DNA of 64,000 nt, taken from positions 2,006,553 through 2,070,552 of the forward strand of contig NZ_JADYWW010000001.1 in assembly GCF_015864575.1 (NCBI RefSeq). Reading direction: 5' to 3'. Of the stretch, positions 55,345 to 64,000 are shown one piece after another. The stretch's first letter is position 1, and each line of letters starts with the position of its first letter. The notes beneath the pieces are model-generated. The model was not told where the DNA came from and made no database searches. It saw only the letters and a list, made by a program, of their open reading frames with translations. The position numbers and the translations under genes were made by a program. Source of the DNA: Salinibacterium sp. SWN248. GTDB lineage: Bacteria; Actinomycetota; Actinomycetes; Actinomycetales; Microbacteriaceae.

Positions 55345-55416
55345 GGAAAAGTGGCTGAAAACGTGCGCGAAAGTGAGTCCGAAACTGTGCACGAAACTGC
55401 ATCCGAACGTCAGCGA
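55345..55416. repeat. Degenerate 12-bp tandem repeat between pyrG and recN
   Basis: Six consecutive 12-base units each beginning with GAAA or GGAA/GAAC (for example GAAACTGTGCAC, GAAACTGCATCC) run up to and just into the recN stop region. Confidence 0.5.
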
Positions 55417-57122
55417 CCGAGAGCAGCGTTTTCGAGGTCGTGCGCGGTCTGAATAAGCTCGCGGGCGTGGGCAAGGCCAGACTCCGAGTCGGGCAATCCC
55501 GAGAGCAGTCGCGCCATTTCTGCGATGCGCGCCTCCCCCTCAAGTTTGTGAACACTGGAGGCCGTCACTGATCCGTCGTCGCCCTTGATGACGCTGAGGT
55601 GGTTGTCTGCAAACGCGGCCACTTGGGCCAGGTGCGTGACAACAATCACTTGGGCTGTGCGGCTCAGCAGAGCAAGCCGCTTGCCGATTTCGATCGCAGC
55701 GGCACCACCGACACCGGCATCCACTTCATCGAAAATAAAGGTCGGAACCGGATCGTTGCCCGCAATGACAACCTCGATCGCGAGCATGACCCGCGAGAGC
55801 TCTCCCCCTGAAGCACCCTTGCCAAGAGGACGCGGCGGTGCTCCCGGGTGCGGCTGCAAAAGGATCGCCACTTCATCTTTGCCGCTCAACGAATAATCGC
55901 TGCGGTCTTCGACCGTGACGACGATCTCGGCGTTGGCCATCGCAAGGTGGGTGAGTTCGTCGGTGACCGCGGCAGCAAGGCGCGCAGCGCTGCGAGATCG
56001 CACGTCGCTCACCTTGGCTGCGAGCTCGATGAGCTCTGACTGACCTGCTTCGACCTGAGCCCGCAGCTCGTCGATGCGGGTGGAGTCGTTATCGAGTTCC
56101 AGCAAGCGTTGGCTGCCGGTGTCGAGCACATCGACGACATCGTCGAGGCTCACGCCGTGCTTGCGCACGAGAGCGGCAAGTTGGCTGCGGCGCTCTTCAA
56201 CCTGTTCTAGTTCGCGGCTGCCATCGGAATCCAGCCCGGCGAGGTAGCCAGAAAGATCAGTTGAGATTTCTCCCAGTGTGATGGATGCTGCCGCTAACGC
56301 TTCAGCGATGGCGGCAAGTTGCGCGTCGTGCTCGGCGACCCGCTCAAGCCCTCGCTGGGCGCTGGCAAGCAGGGCCACCACATCGGAGCCTTCCTCCGCG
56401 TCATCCGCCGACAGCACCGCGTGGGCGCCTTCAGCGGCAAGTCTCAGACCTTCGAGGTTCGCCAGACGATCAGCTCGTTCTGTCAGCTCGACGTCTTCGC
56501 CGCGACGCACGTCAGCGGCTTCAATCTCATCGATCGCGACGCGCAGCTCGTCTGCCTCGCGACTGCGAAGATCGCTTTCCGCAACGAGTACATCGAGTTC
56601 GCCCTGGGCCGCCTGCCACAGACGGAACACTGTTTGATACTGCCCGAGCACGGTCGCGAGTTCGGCTCCCGCATAACGGTCGAGCGCGTTGCGCTGCGCC
56701 GTCGACGACTTGAGGCGGATCTGCTCAGACTGGCCATGAACGACCACGAGCTGGTCGCCCAGCTCGGTGAGCACCCCGACCGGAGCACTACGACCGCCGA
56801 CGACAGCACGACTGCGCCCTTCACGCGCAACGGTGCGCACAAGAAGAAGCTCTCCGTCATCGAGGTCACCGCCGGCGTCGCGCACGCGCTCAGCGACCGC
56901 AGACGTGGGGTCAATGACCCAACGACCCTCCACGGATGCTTGATCGCTATCGGCCCGGATGGCGGCAGCATCGGCCCGCTCCCCGAGCAGGAGGCCCAGG
57001 GCGGTCACGACCATCGTCTTTCCCGCGCCCGTTTCGCCCGTGAGCGCGGTAAACCCGGGGCTCAGCGGAAGTCGTGCTGAAGCGATAACACCGAGGTCGC
57101 GAATGGAGATCTCTTCGATCAC
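55410..57122 (-). CDS. recN: DNA repair protein RecN
   Basis: 570 residues from GTG 57122, which overlaps the nadK stop by 4 bases; the longer open frame upstream lies inside nadK. SMC-like architecture: Walker A TGETGAGKTMVVTALGLLLG, long coiled coils with a globular centre, signature GASGGELSRVMLAIE and Walker B PTFIFDEVDAGVGG. It gathers double-strand break ends. Confidence 0.95.
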   Translation of the reverse strand: MIEEISIRDLGVIASARLPLSPGFTALTGETGAGKTMVVTALGLLLGERADAAAIRADSDQASVEGRWVIDPTSAVAERVRDAGGDLDDGELLLVRTVAREGRSRAVVGGRSAPVGVLTELGDQLVVVHGQSEQIRLKSSTAQRNALDRYAGAELATVLGQYQTVFRLWQAAQGELDVLVAESDLRSREADELRVAIDEIEAADVRRGEDVELTERADRLANLEGLRLAAEGAHAVLSADDAEEGSDVVALLASAQRGLERVAEHDAQLAAIAEALAAASITLGEISTDLSGYLAGLDSDGSRELEQVEERRSQLAALVRKHGVSLDDVVDVLDTGSQRLLELDNDSTRIDELRAQVEAGQSELIELAAKVSDVRSRSAARLAAAVTDELTHLAMANAEIVVTVEDRSDYSLSGKDEVAILLQPHPGAPPRPLGKGASGGELSRVMLAIEVVIAGNDPVPTFIFDEVDAGVGGAAAIEIGKRLALLSRTAQVIVVTHLAQVAAFADNHLSVIKGDDGSVTASSVHKLEGEARIAEMARLLSGLPDSESGLAHARELIQTAHDLENAALGR

Positions 57123-58063
57123 GAGTCGGTTCCCTCCTCCGATGCTGGCCCACGCCATCCGTTGACCGGCAAATTGAATTTCTTGACAAGACGATCGGTG
57201 AATGGTCCTTGCGACAGTCTGGCTAGTCTCACCGGCACCGGTGAACGTCGCACGATCACACGAGCACCGCGCGGAAGATCGAAAGCGCGTCGGCCATCGC
57301 ACCACAACACGCCAATGCCCATATTGCGATCGAGAACCTCGACGGCGAGGGCCGAGTCTGGCCCCACGACAATGGGGCGCGCAAACAGCGCGTGAGCGCT
57401 CAGCGGAACGAGCAAGAGGGCGTCGAGGCTGGGCCACACCACCGGGCCACCAGCGGAGAACGCGTAAGCGGTAGAGCCGGTCGGTGTTGACATGACAACG
57501 CCGTCGCAGCCGAAGGATGAAAGCGGTCGGCCATCGACCTCGATGACCACTTCGAGCATGCGCTCGCGACTAGCTTTTTCGACGGTAGCTTCGTTCAGCG
57601 CCCAGGTTTCGTAGACAACCTCAGAATCGACCTTCACTCGCACCGACAGCGTCATGCGCTCTTCAACGAGGTAATCGCGAGCCAGCGCGCGCTCCACAGT
57701 GGACGTGAGTTCTTCGCGTTCGCTCTCGGCCAAGAAACCGACGTGGCCCAGGTTCACGCCGAGAAGCGGTGCGCTGCAGCCCCGCGTCAGTTCGGCGGCA
57801 CGAAGAATTGTGCCGTCTCCACCAAGCACGATGACGAGCTCGAGCTCTCCGGTTTCGACCTCGTTGCCGAGGCGTCGCACCGGCGAGAGGTCGGGCTCCG
57901 CCTGCAGAATCGTTTCGTAGCTATCCGGCGCTAGTACCGGCACGATGCCTGCGCTGATGAGTTGATGGCACACCGAGATGGCGGCCGTCAGCGACTCCGC
58001 ACGACCAGTGTGAGCGATGACCAGAATGTGACGATCAGAAGCATGAGAGTTCTCGGACTGCAC
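57119..58063 (-). CDS. nadK: NAD kinase
   Basis: 314 residues from GTG 58063 with GAGAGG upstream. Conserved motifs: VIVLGGDGTILRAAEL (GGDGT), LGVNLGHVGFLAE and GVVMSTPTGSTAYAFSAGGP. It converts NAD+ to NADP+ using ATP or polyphosphate. First gene of the operon that includes recN; divergent from the copper-type unit. Confidence 0.95.
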   Translation of the reverse strand: MQSENSHASDRHILVIAHTGRAESLTAAISVCHQLISAGIVPVLAPDSYETILQAEPDLSPVRRLGNEVETGELELVIVLGGDGTILRAAELTRGCSAPLLGVNLGHVGFLAESEREELTSTVERALARDYLVEERMTLSVRVKVDSEVVYETWALNEATVEKASRERMLEVVIEVDGRPLSSFGCDGVVMSTPTGSTAYAFSAGGPVVWPSLDALLLVPLSAHALFARPIVVGPDSALAVEVLDRNMGIGVLWCDGRRAFDLPRGARVIVRRSPVPVRLARLSQGPFTDRLVKKFNLPVNGWRGPASEEGTDS

Positions 58064-58262
58064 CGTGCACCTCTCATTCGTAGTGATTGTTCGATTTGCC
58101 GCCACCGGCTGGCGGGTCGCGGCGATCGCAGAAACCTGCGTTAACCATTCTGTCGGATTCCCACAGTCACGTGCGCCCTGCACACGATTTTGGGGATATT
58201 GCTCCTGTGCACACGGGCGAATCCCAGCGTGGAGCCGAATCAGTTCACGCCCAGCCGCCTGT

Positions 58263-58278
58263 ATACCTCCGGGGGTAT
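58263..58278. promoter_or_regulatory. CsoR-like operator upstream of the SHOCT/multicopper oxidase genes
   Basis: ATACCTCCGGGGGTAT is palindromic except for one position and closely resembles the GC-rich pseudo-palindrome bound by CsoR copper repressors. It lies 45 bp before the first gene of a unit encoding a multicopper oxidase. CsoR itself is not in the window. Confidence 0.6.
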
Positions 58279-58322
58279 TGTGTGCTGTACGGCACAATCC
58301 GATGCGAGAGGAACCAAATCTA

Positions 58323-58574
58323 ATGATGTGGAACTACGGAAACATGGGATGGGCTTGGGGATACGGCGTGCTGGCAGTTGTCGGCGTCGCCCTGCTGGTC
58401 TATGTCATTGTTCGTTTGGCGTCGAGCACGTCAAAGAGCAACGAAAAACCAGCGGACCCGAGGCACGATGATGCCTCCGGCACCAAACGAATCCTCCAAG
58501 AACGCTTCGCTCGCGGGGAGCTCACTGAGGAACAGTACCGAGAACATCTTCGGGTACTCGACGAGTCCCCGTAA
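58323..58574 (+). CDS. Small membrane protein with SHOCT domain
   Basis: 83 residues (ATG 58323; 58326 equally possible). One membrane helix (GYGVLAVVGVALLVYVIVRLA), then a linker and a C-terminal SHOCT motif (KRILQERFARGELTEEQYREHLRVL). Its stop overlaps the start of the multicopper oxidase (TAATG). Such small SHOCT proteins often accompany copper-resistance genes; the mechanism is unknown. Confidence 0.8.
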   Translation: MMWNYGNMGWAWGYGVLAVVGVALLVYVIVRLASSTSKSNEKPADPRHDDASGTKRILQERFARGELTEEQYREHLRVLDESP

Positions 58575-60040
58575 TGCCCGACATCAGCCGGCGTAACGCG
58601 CTGATCCTCGGCGGGGTCGGAGTAGCCAGTGTCACTGTAGGCGGCACCGGTTTCTTCATCAATCAACGTCTCCCCACGTCATCGTCGTCGGGAACCATAT
58701 CCGGCAACGCCTTCACGGAGCCTGTAGAACTGCGCAGCAGCGACGGCGTGCTCACGGTCGACCTCGAATCATCGCCCCAACGGGTAAGCATCGCTGGCCG
58801 GGACGTAAACGCACTGAGCTACAACGGTGGCCTGCCGGGGCCCACTCTGCGCGTTCGAGCGGGAGACACCCTCAACGTGAAGCTCAACAATGGGTTGGCA
58901 GACCCCAGTAATTTGCATGTTCATGGGCTCCACGTCTCCCCTAACGACAACAGCGACAACATGTTCGTCACGGTCGCAGCAGGAGAGTCCTTCGACTACC
59001 AATACACAGTGCCGGCCGACCATCCCCCTGGCGTGTACTGGTATCACCCGCACCTCCACGGTTTTGTCGCCGAACAGGTCTTCGGCGGGCTTTACGGCGC
59101 CATCATCGTCGAAGACGCAGAAGAGATCCCCGCTGACCGAGAGCGCCTCCTCGTCATCTCCGATATCACCATCACCTCAGGCGGAAACATCCCATCGGCC
59201 TCGCCAATGGACGAAATGTCTGGGCGTGAGGGAGACCTCGTGCTTGTCAACGGGCAGCTCACGCCACATCTGACCGCGCAACCTGGTGAACGCGAGCGAT
59301 GGCGCATCGTCAACGCCAGCGTTTCCCGCTACTTGCGACTGCGACTTGACGGACAGCAAATGACCCTGCTCGGAATCGACTCCGGGCGGTTTGAAGCCCC
59401 ACAGGAAGTCGACGAAATCCTGCTCGCGCCCGGCAACCGGGCAGACCTTCTGGTCACCGGTAGTGCCGGAACAGCCACACTGCGCACCCTCCCCTATGAC
59501 CGCGGCTCGGCTGGCGGGATGATGATGGGCGGCGACACCTCTCGAAGCATCGAAGAAATCGAACTGGCCACGTTTACCGTGGTCGGCGAGAACGTCGACG
59601 CGCAACCAACGATCCCGCGCCAACCTGCCCAGCGCGACCTACGAACAGAAACTGTGAACGCGAGACGCGAATTGGTCTTCGCCATGGGCATGGGCGGCGG
59701 TATGGGCGCAGGCATGATGACCCCCACAATCAACGACCGCCCATTTGATGCCAGCCGCATCGATACCACCGTGCAGTTCGACAGCGTCGAGGAGTGGCTG
59801 CTGACAAACACCAGCACCCTCGATCATCCGCTGCACCTGCACGTCTGGCCAATGCAGATCATTGAACAGGATGGGCAGCCCGTCGACACCCTCCTGTGGC
59901 AAGACGTCGTAAACATTCCCGCACGCAGCACCACCCGTGTGCGGATCGCGTTCGAGGACTTCAGCGGAAAAACCGTCTACCACTGTCACATTCTCGACCA
60001 CGAAGACAACGGGATGATGGGAATCATCTCCGCCAACTAG
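58574..60040 (+). CDS. Tat-exported multicopper oxidase (CueO/CopA-like)
   Basis: 488 residues. The N-terminus has a twin-arginine signal (SRRNALILGGVGVASVTVGG). Copper ligands appear in all four expected motifs: HVHGLH, GVYWYHPHLHG, HPLHLHVWPM and YHCHILDHEDNGMMG. A Met-rich stretch (GMGGGMGAGMM) before the last domain is usual in cuprous oxidases. It probably oxidises Cu(I) outside the membrane to lower toxicity. Operon and operator context support copper homeostasis. Confidence 0.9.
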   Translation: MPDISRRNALILGGVGVASVTVGGTGFFINQRLPTSSSSGTISGNAFTEPVELRSSDGVLTVDLESSPQRVSIAGRDVNALSYNGGLPGPTLRVRAGDTLNVKLNNGLADPSNLHVHGLHVSPNDNSDNMFVTVAAGESFDYQYTVPADHPPGVYWYHPHLHGFVAEQVFGGLYGAIIVEDAEEIPADRERLLVISDITITSGGNIPSASPMDEMSGREGDLVLVNGQLTPHLTAQPGERERWRIVNASVSRYLRLRLDGQQMTLLGIDSGRFEAPQEVDEILLAPGNRADLLVTGSAGTATLRTLPYDRGSAGGMMMGGDTSRSIEEIELATFTVVGENVDAQPTIPRQPAQRDLRTETVNARRELVFAMGMGGGMGAGMMTPTINDRPFDASRIDTTVQFDSVEEWLLTNTSTLDHPLHLHVWPMQIIEQDGQPVDTLLWQDVVNIPARSTTRVRIAFEDFSGKTVYHCHILDHEDNGMMGIISAN

Positions 60041-60056
60041 CACCAAGGAGACAACA

Positions 60057-60476
60057 ATGAACTACGCACTCACCGTCACAGTCCCGCTCCCTTACGAGGA
60101 AGCGATTTCCGTGACGAAGCAAGAACTAGCGAACCAGGGTTTCGGCGTTCTCACCGAAATTGATATCCGAGCGACCTTCACCACAAAACTCGGGGCCGAA
60201 AGCGCGGATGCGGTCGGCGATTACCTGATTCTGGGTGCGTGCAACCCGGCCCTCGCCGAGCAAGCACTCGCCGCCGATCCCGACATGGGTCTGCTACTCC
60301 CCTGCAACGTCGTCATCCGTCGAAGCCAGTCGGCAGAGTCGACTACGGTTCAGACGATCAATCCCCAGACCATGGTTCAACTGAGCGAGGTCGCAGCAGT
60401 TCAGGCTGTTGCCGATCAAGCGGATGAACGCCTTCGCGCCGCGCTAGCAGCTATCGAGGGCGCCAACGGCAAGTAG
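60057..60476 (+). CDS. DUF302 protein
   Basis: 139 residues; AAGGAG lies before the ATG, 16 bases after the oxidase stop. The sequence YEEAISVTKQELANQGFGVLTEIDI and ILGACNPALAEQALAADPDMGLLLPCNVV is characteristic of DUF302, including the two conserved Cys (GACNP, LLPCN). DUF302 proteins occur with metal-resistance and redox genes; the function is not established. Confidence 0.9.
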   Translation: MNYALTVTVPLPYEEAISVTKQELANQGFGVLTEIDIRATFTTKLGAESADAVGDYLILGACNPALAEQALAADPDMGLLLPCNVVIRRSQSAESTTVQTINPQTMVQLSEVAAVQAVADQADERLRAALAAIEGANGK

Positions 60477-60499
60477 ACCGAGCTCAAGGCCTTCATCGC

Positions 60500-61294
60500 T
60501 CAGGCGATGGCAGCAACCTGCGATATCCACTCCGTCGGGTTGCTGCCGGCTGGGGCACTCAGCCACACAAGATACTCACGGTTTCCCGCGTTTCCCGCGA
60601 TCGGTGACGAGATGACGCCTGCCGTGCCGAGACCAAGATCCCACGCCGCCCAGAGCACCCCCATGATCGCTTCGTCGCGAAGTGCGGCCCCATGCACGAT
60701 GCCCTCACGAATGTTGGTTCGTCCAACTTCGAACTGCGGCTTCACAAGCAAAACAAAGTCTGCGGTTTCGCCCACCGAAGAGTGAAGCGCCGGGAGCACG
60801 GTGCGAAGCGAGATGAAGGACAGGTCAGAGACCACAAGGTCAGGAATTTCGGATGTTCCGCTCAACTCCGCCAGCGATTCCGCGGTGAGATAGCGAGCAT
60901 TCTTTCGCTCGATAACGCGCACTCGGGCATCCGACCGGATCAGGTCGACGAGTTGCCCGTGGCCGACGTCGAGCGCGATAACTTCGCGAGCACCGCGTTC
61001 GAGCAAAACTTGAGTGAAGCCGCCGGTCGACGCGCCAACATCGAGCGCGAGCTTGTCAGTCGAGTCGATGCCGAAGGCGTCGAGACCCGCCACAAGTTTG
61101 TGGGCGGCCCGGCTTACGTAATGATCGGTCTCAGCGACCTCGATGACGTGGTCGTCGCTCACCGGAGTGGACGCTTTCGGAATCGCGATTCCTGACACCG
61201 TGACGAGACCGTCGGCAATCAGTTTGGCGGCGTGTGTGCGAGAACGCGCAAGACCGCGAGCAGCGAGAGCTGCGTCGAGCCGCACGCTAGCCAT
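60500..61294 (-). CDS. tlyA: TlyA-type rRNA 2'-O-methyltransferase
   Basis: 264 residues. N-terminal S4 RNA-binding domain (RLDAALAARGLARSRTHAAKLI), then an FtsJ-like methyltransferase with the SAM loop LDVGASTGGFTQVLLERGA and catalytic Asp/Lys positions (DVGHGQL, LLVKPQFEVG). TlyA methylates 16S and 23S rRNA cytidines and its presence determines capreomycin sensitivity. It overlaps the small gene upstream by 8 bases. Confidence 0.94.
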   Translation of the reverse strand: MASVRLDAALAARGLARSRTHAAKLIADGLVTVSGIAIPKASTPVSDDHVIEVAETDHYVSRAAHKLVAGLDAFGIDSTDKLALDVGASTGGFTQVLLERGAREVIALDVGHGQLVDLIRSDARVRVIERKNARYLTAESLAELSGTSEIPDLVVSDLSFISLRTVLPALHSSVGETADFVLLVKPQFEVGRTNIREGIVHGAALRDEAIMGVLWAAWDLGLGTAGVISSPIAGNAGNREYLVWLSAPAGSNPTEWISQVAAIA

Positions 61295-61439
61295 TGCGCG
61301 AAAACGCGTCCTTGCCCTCGAGCTGCTGCTGCAGTTCGTCGTGAACCTGAGTAAACGCGGCAGCTCGAGTTTCGAGCGGTTGGTCTTCGATCAGGCTCAG
61401 TCGTGACATCAGTCCGTCTACCGGTGATTCATCGCTCAT
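61287..61439 (-). CDS. 50-residue conserved small protein between the HAD and tlyA genes
   Basis: MSDESPVDGLMSRLSLIEDQ to DAFSRNG. It starts 2 bases after the HAD stop and overlaps tlyA by 8 bases, so it is clearly part of the operon. The sequence is one amphipathic helix (TRAAAFTQVHDELQQQLE). Small proteins of this kind sit at the same place in other actinobacteria; function unknown. Confidence 0.8.
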   Translation of the reverse strand: MSDESPVDGLMSRLSLIEDQPLETRAAAFTQVHDELQQQLEGKDAFSRNG

Positions 61440-61441
61440 GC

Positions 61442-62440
61442 TCATGAATATAGCTCCGCTGGTACTTCAAGGGCGTAGATGGCGCTCCCCGAGTTCCAAA
61501 TTGCTGCTGCGCCAGCGCGCAATCGGTCGATGGATGTTCCGGCCGCCGTCACGGTCAGCCGTTGCCCTTCAAGGCGCACCGTCGCCGTTCCTACCGTCGT
61601 CACCACGGCGGCGCCGTCGTGCGTGACGATCGTTTCTGGATAGGGCTCATGCAGCCCGCGCAGATCATCAATGATCATCGTCGGTCGCTCATCCGGGATA
61701 CACGCCAGCACTTGCTTTGCTTGGTCAATGCCCGTCAGAACGAGAAGCGACGGGATGCCGGCGCGGTTCGCGCCGAGAATGTCGGTGTCGAGGCGGTCGC
61801 CAATCATCAGCGCTTCGCGTGACTCGTAACGAGCAAAGGCCTCCTCGAAGATGGCCACTTCTGGCTTGCCAGCGACGATCGGCAGACGCCCAACGGCGGA
61901 ATGCACAGCTGACACGAGAGTGCCGTTGCCGGGCGCTGTTCCGCGAGCCTGGGGAATCGTCCAGTCGGTGTTGGTGGCAATCCAGGGGATGCCGGAGTCG
62001 CCACCCTTGAGGGCGAACGATGCTTCTGCGAGATCTTTCCACCCCACATGCGGAGCGAAGCCTTGCACGACGGCCGCCGGTGAATCATCAGCCGACCGGG
62101 TGACCACGAAGCCTGACTTTTCAAGTTCGTTCGTCAGCCCGTCGCCGCCTACAACCATGATGGTCGAACCGGCAGGAACGATATCACGCAGCAGTCCCAT
62201 GGCCGCTTGCGGTGAGGTCACCACATCGCGCGGTTCCACGGTCAGCCCGAGTTCGCTCAAGTGCTCAGCAACGGATGCGTCGGTGCGCGACGCATTGTTC
62301 GTAATGTAGGCAACTTGCGGGCCATCGATCGCGTTCACGCTCTCGACGGCATACGGAATCGCGTCCGGTCCGCGATAGATCACTCCATCAAGGTCCGCGA
62401 GCACCAGCGCGACGCCCGACAGTGGTGTCTTAGTTGACAC
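61442..62440 (-). CDS. HAD superfamily phosphatase, class IIA
   Basis: 332 residues from GTG 62440, which overlaps the upstream gene by 11 bases; the longer frame would overlap it much more. HAD motif I DLDGVIYRG, motif II TNNAS, and motifs III/IV around GKP and MIGDRLDTDILGANRAG. NagD/phosphoglycolate phosphatase-like. The position beside tlyA matches other actinobacteria. The substrate is uncertain. Confidence 0.9.
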   Translation of the reverse strand: MSTKTPLSGVALVLADLDGVIYRGPDAIPYAVESVNAIDGPQVAYITNNASRTDASVAEHLSELGLTVEPRDVVTSPQAAMGLLRDIVPAGSTIMVVGGDGLTNELEKSGFVVTRSADDSPAAVVQGFAPHVGWKDLAEASFALKGGDSGIPWIATNTDWTIPQARGTAPGNGTLVSAVHSAVGRLPIVAGKPEVAIFEEAFARYESREALMIGDRLDTDILGANRAGIPSLLVLTGIDQAKQVLACIPDERPTMIIDDLRGLHEPYPETIVTHDGAAVVTTVGTATVRLEGQRLTVTAAGTSIDRLRAGAAAIWNSGSAIYALEVPAELYS

Positions 62441-63809
62441 GCTCGTCGTTTTCGTCGTCGTTCCCGTCAGTTTCATTAGCGACTTCCAGAGGCCCATTTG
62501 CATCCTCAACTTCTACTGCGGTGTCGTCGGATGCCTCGAATTCGAGCTCTTCTTCAATGACTTCGATGGTGGCGTCTTCGTCGTCGCCGAGCGCCGCTTC
62601 TGCGACATCCGCGCGAGCAAACCAGATGGCCGCTTCATCGTCACGGCCGAGCTCTTCGAGCACGGTGCCATAGGCGCCGAACAGGGCAGGGCTGTAGGTG
62701 AAGGCCTTATCGGGGTCGAGCTGCGGAATCTGCAACTCAACGAGCGCTTCTTCTGTATGGCCGAGGTCGAGGCGTGCTCCCGACATGGCAATAGCAAGCT
62801 CAGCCTGGACTGCCGACGACAGCGTGCTGCGCTTCACCGAGCGACCAAGCTCGAGGGCCCGTTCCGGGCGCTCGAGTCCGCGCTCGCTATCGACCATCAT
62901 CGGCAACTGGTCGTCACGACCAGTGATGCGACGGTACGTACGCAATTCGCGCAACGCCAAAGCGTAGTCGCCGGTGGCATAGGCGGTGATGGCGAGAGTC
63001 TCGCGCACAACTCCGATGCGGCCTGCACGGCGCGCCGCAGAAATCGCATGCTGATGAGCAAGTTCAGGGTCATCCTCGATGAGGCGCGACACCATTACAA
63101 GGTGAAGGGCGACACCCTCGGCGTTCTCTTTACTGAGGGTCTTGAGTTCGTTCGAAGCAACCCGGTCAAGCATTTTAGGCGTAACGCCCTCCGGAATCTC
63201 GGGAGCCTGGTGGTAGGCCCGAACCGAGCGGATGCCGAAGGGATCGCGATCCTCTTCAAGCTCACGTGCGCTGGCATCGCGGTCTCCGCGTGCGGGCGCT
63301 CCGCCCTTGGTCCAGAGTCGTTTTTCGTCGGGGCCACCGCGGCGATCGGATCCGCGGTCGGGACGTCCGCCGCGCTCGGGGCGCCCTGAGCCATCGGAAC
63401 GGAACGGGCGTGCCGGCCGGTCTCCCCTGTCGGGACGATCGCCGGAGCGTGGTGGACGGCTATCGCGGTCCCCTGAACGTGGTGGACGCGAGTCACGGTC
63501 ACCGGAGCGTGGCGGGCGCGAATCACCATCGCCGGAGCGCTGCGGGCGACCATCGCGGTCACCGGCGGCATCGCGGCGTGGACGGCGGTCGTCACCCTCA
63601 GGCTTGTTGCGCCAAGGGCGGTCGGAGCCGGATGCTGGCTTTCCGCGTGCGGGTCCACCAGCGGCGTTGTCGCGGCGTGGTCTTCCATCGCTTGGTCGTC
63701 CCTCACCCGGACGTCCACCTGTGGGGCGTCCTCCAGATCGGGGCGCGCCAGAGCGGTTCCCGTGGGGTCGGCTGTCTTGCCGGCCGTCATTTTCTGAGGA
63801 ATCGGTCAT
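62430..63809 (-). CDS. Arg/Gly-rich protein with helical (TPR-like) repeats
   Basis: 459 residues. The first about 190 residues are Arg/Gly/Asp/Pro-rich, with RPPRSGDRDS repeated, like the disordered RNA-binding tails of cold-shock helicases. Residues about 200-410 are helical pairs in TPR style (ALALRELRTYRRITG, AVQAELAIAMSGARLDLGHTEEALVEL). The end is acidic. The DNA of the repeat is a 30-bp tandem array. It lies next to the rRNA operon; a role in RNA metabolism is possible but unproven. Confidence 0.85.
   Translation of the reverse strand: MTDSSENDGRQDSRPHGNRSGAPRSGGRPTGGRPGEGRPSDGRPRRDNAAGGPARGKPASGSDRPWRNKPEGDDRRPRRDAAGDRDGRPQRSGDGDSRPPRSGDRDSRPPRSGDRDSRPPRSGDRPDRGDRPARPFRSDGSGRPERGGRPDRGSDRRGGPDEKRLWTKGGAPARGDRDASARELEEDRDPFGIRSVRAYHQAPEIPEGVTPKMLDRVASNELKTLSKENAEGVALHLVMVSRLIEDDPELAHQHAISAARRAGRIGVVRETLAITAYATGDYALALRELRTYRRITGRDDQLPMMVDSERGLERPERALELGRSVKRSTLSSAVQAELAIAMSGARLDLGHTEEALVELQIPQLDPDKAFTYSPALFGAYGTVLEELGRDDEAAIWFARADVAEAALGDDEDATIEVIEEELEFEASDDTAVEVEDANGPLEVANETDGNDDENDERVN
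63431..63555. repeat. 30-bp tandem repeat coding for RPPRSGDRDS
   Basis: About four imperfect 30-base units (CGGTCACCGGAGCGTGGTGG-like) inside the Arg/Gly-rich gene. They are in frame and translated, so this is protein-coding variation, not CRISPR. Confidence 0.75.
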
Positions 63810-63844
63810 TCGTTGCTCCTGATTTTAGGGTGGGGACTTAACGC

Positions 63845-63890
63845 AAAATAGCCACCAGCTGTGTCTATGAAACACAGTGGTGGCTATTTT
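63845..63890 (-). terminator. rRNA operon terminator
   Basis: AAAATAGCCACCA and TGGTGGCTATTTT form a 13-bp stem, with an inner CTGTG/CACAG pair. On the minus strand it follows the 5S gene and ends in a T-rich arm. Confidence 0.85.
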
Positions 63891-63900
63891 ACAATTGAAG

Positions 63901-64000
63901 TCCGGCGGTGTCCTACTCTCCCACAAGGTCCCCCTTGCAGTACCATCGGCGCAGAGAGTCTTAGCTTCCGGGTTCGGAATGTAACCGGGCGTTTCCCTCT
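63901..64000 (-). rRNA. rrf: 5S rRNA, 3' part (gene continues beyond the window)
   Basis: The reverse complement ends in GTAGGACACCGCCGGA and contains the expected 5S segments, including the CGGTTACATTCCGAAC loop. About 100 of roughly 117-120 bases are inside the window; the 5' end is cut off. Confidence 0.93.

Noticed and set aside
63431..63555. Regular 30-bp repeats considered as a CRISPR array
   Set aside because: No spacers separate the units, and they are in frame within a conserved protein as Arg/Gly/Asp repeats.

Overview
The window looks like a chromosomal segment of a high-GC actinobacterium, most likely a member of the Microbacteriaceae. The evidence is the gene order der-cmk-tyrA-rluB-scpB-scpA-parA-xerD-nudix-pyrG-recN-nadK-tlyA beside an rRNA operon, frequent GTG starts, 4-base ATGA/GTGA overlaps and a GC-rich composition. 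This is inference from gene content; the species cannot be named.

Region 1 (1-10.5 kb): the end of an olefin (long-chain hydrocarbon) locus, oleC-oleD, is followed by a 36-codon lysine-rich gene and a strong hairpin. A decayed second copy of that small gene and hairpin lies at 10400-10511. The two copies bracket a roughly 9 kb block. The block holds a SARP-type regulator, a small divergent gene and a tight five-gene run: an acidic protein with a cationic amphipathic core, a zincin-like metalloprotease (HETGH), a small beta-rich protein, a 414-residue unknown, and a LytM/PG-binding/SleB-like cell-wall hydrolase. I do not recognise this combination; it is the best candidate for an undescribed system.

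Region 2 (11.52-40.37 kb): a genomic island integrated in a tRNA-Pro(GGG) gene. A 35-bp copy of the tRNA 3' end (11520-11554) repeats exactly inside the intact tRNA (40339-40373). Pairs of 9-bp direct repeats with 11-bp period, resembling integrase arm sites, lie just inside each end. A tyrosine integrase with its excisionase-like gene is at 29.9-31.3 kb. The cargo is mostly defence-like: a TIR-like/zinc-ribbon/GIY-YIG operon, an Mrr-type restriction enzyme, a HEPN/RES protein, a 1175-residue SIR2 protein, a SIR2-like protein paired with a P-loop ATPase, an SF1 helicase and a PD-(D/E)XK protein. Several genes are fragments or decayed duplicates, and further tRNA-like remnants suggest stepwise accretion. 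Four different cargo proteins belong to families that consume NAD+.

Region 3 (40.3-64 kb): core chromosome. A TPP riboswitch precedes thiM-thiE-thiD/tenA; an MFS exporter runs convergently towards a long operon from nadK/recN down to der; a likely copper-responsive unit (CsoR-like operator, SHOCT membrane protein, Tat-exported multicopper oxidase, DUF302) is divergent from nadK; then tlyA, a small conserved gene, a HAD phosphatase and an Arg/Gly-rich TPR-like protein. The window ends in the 5S rRNA gene of an rRNA operon on the minus strand.
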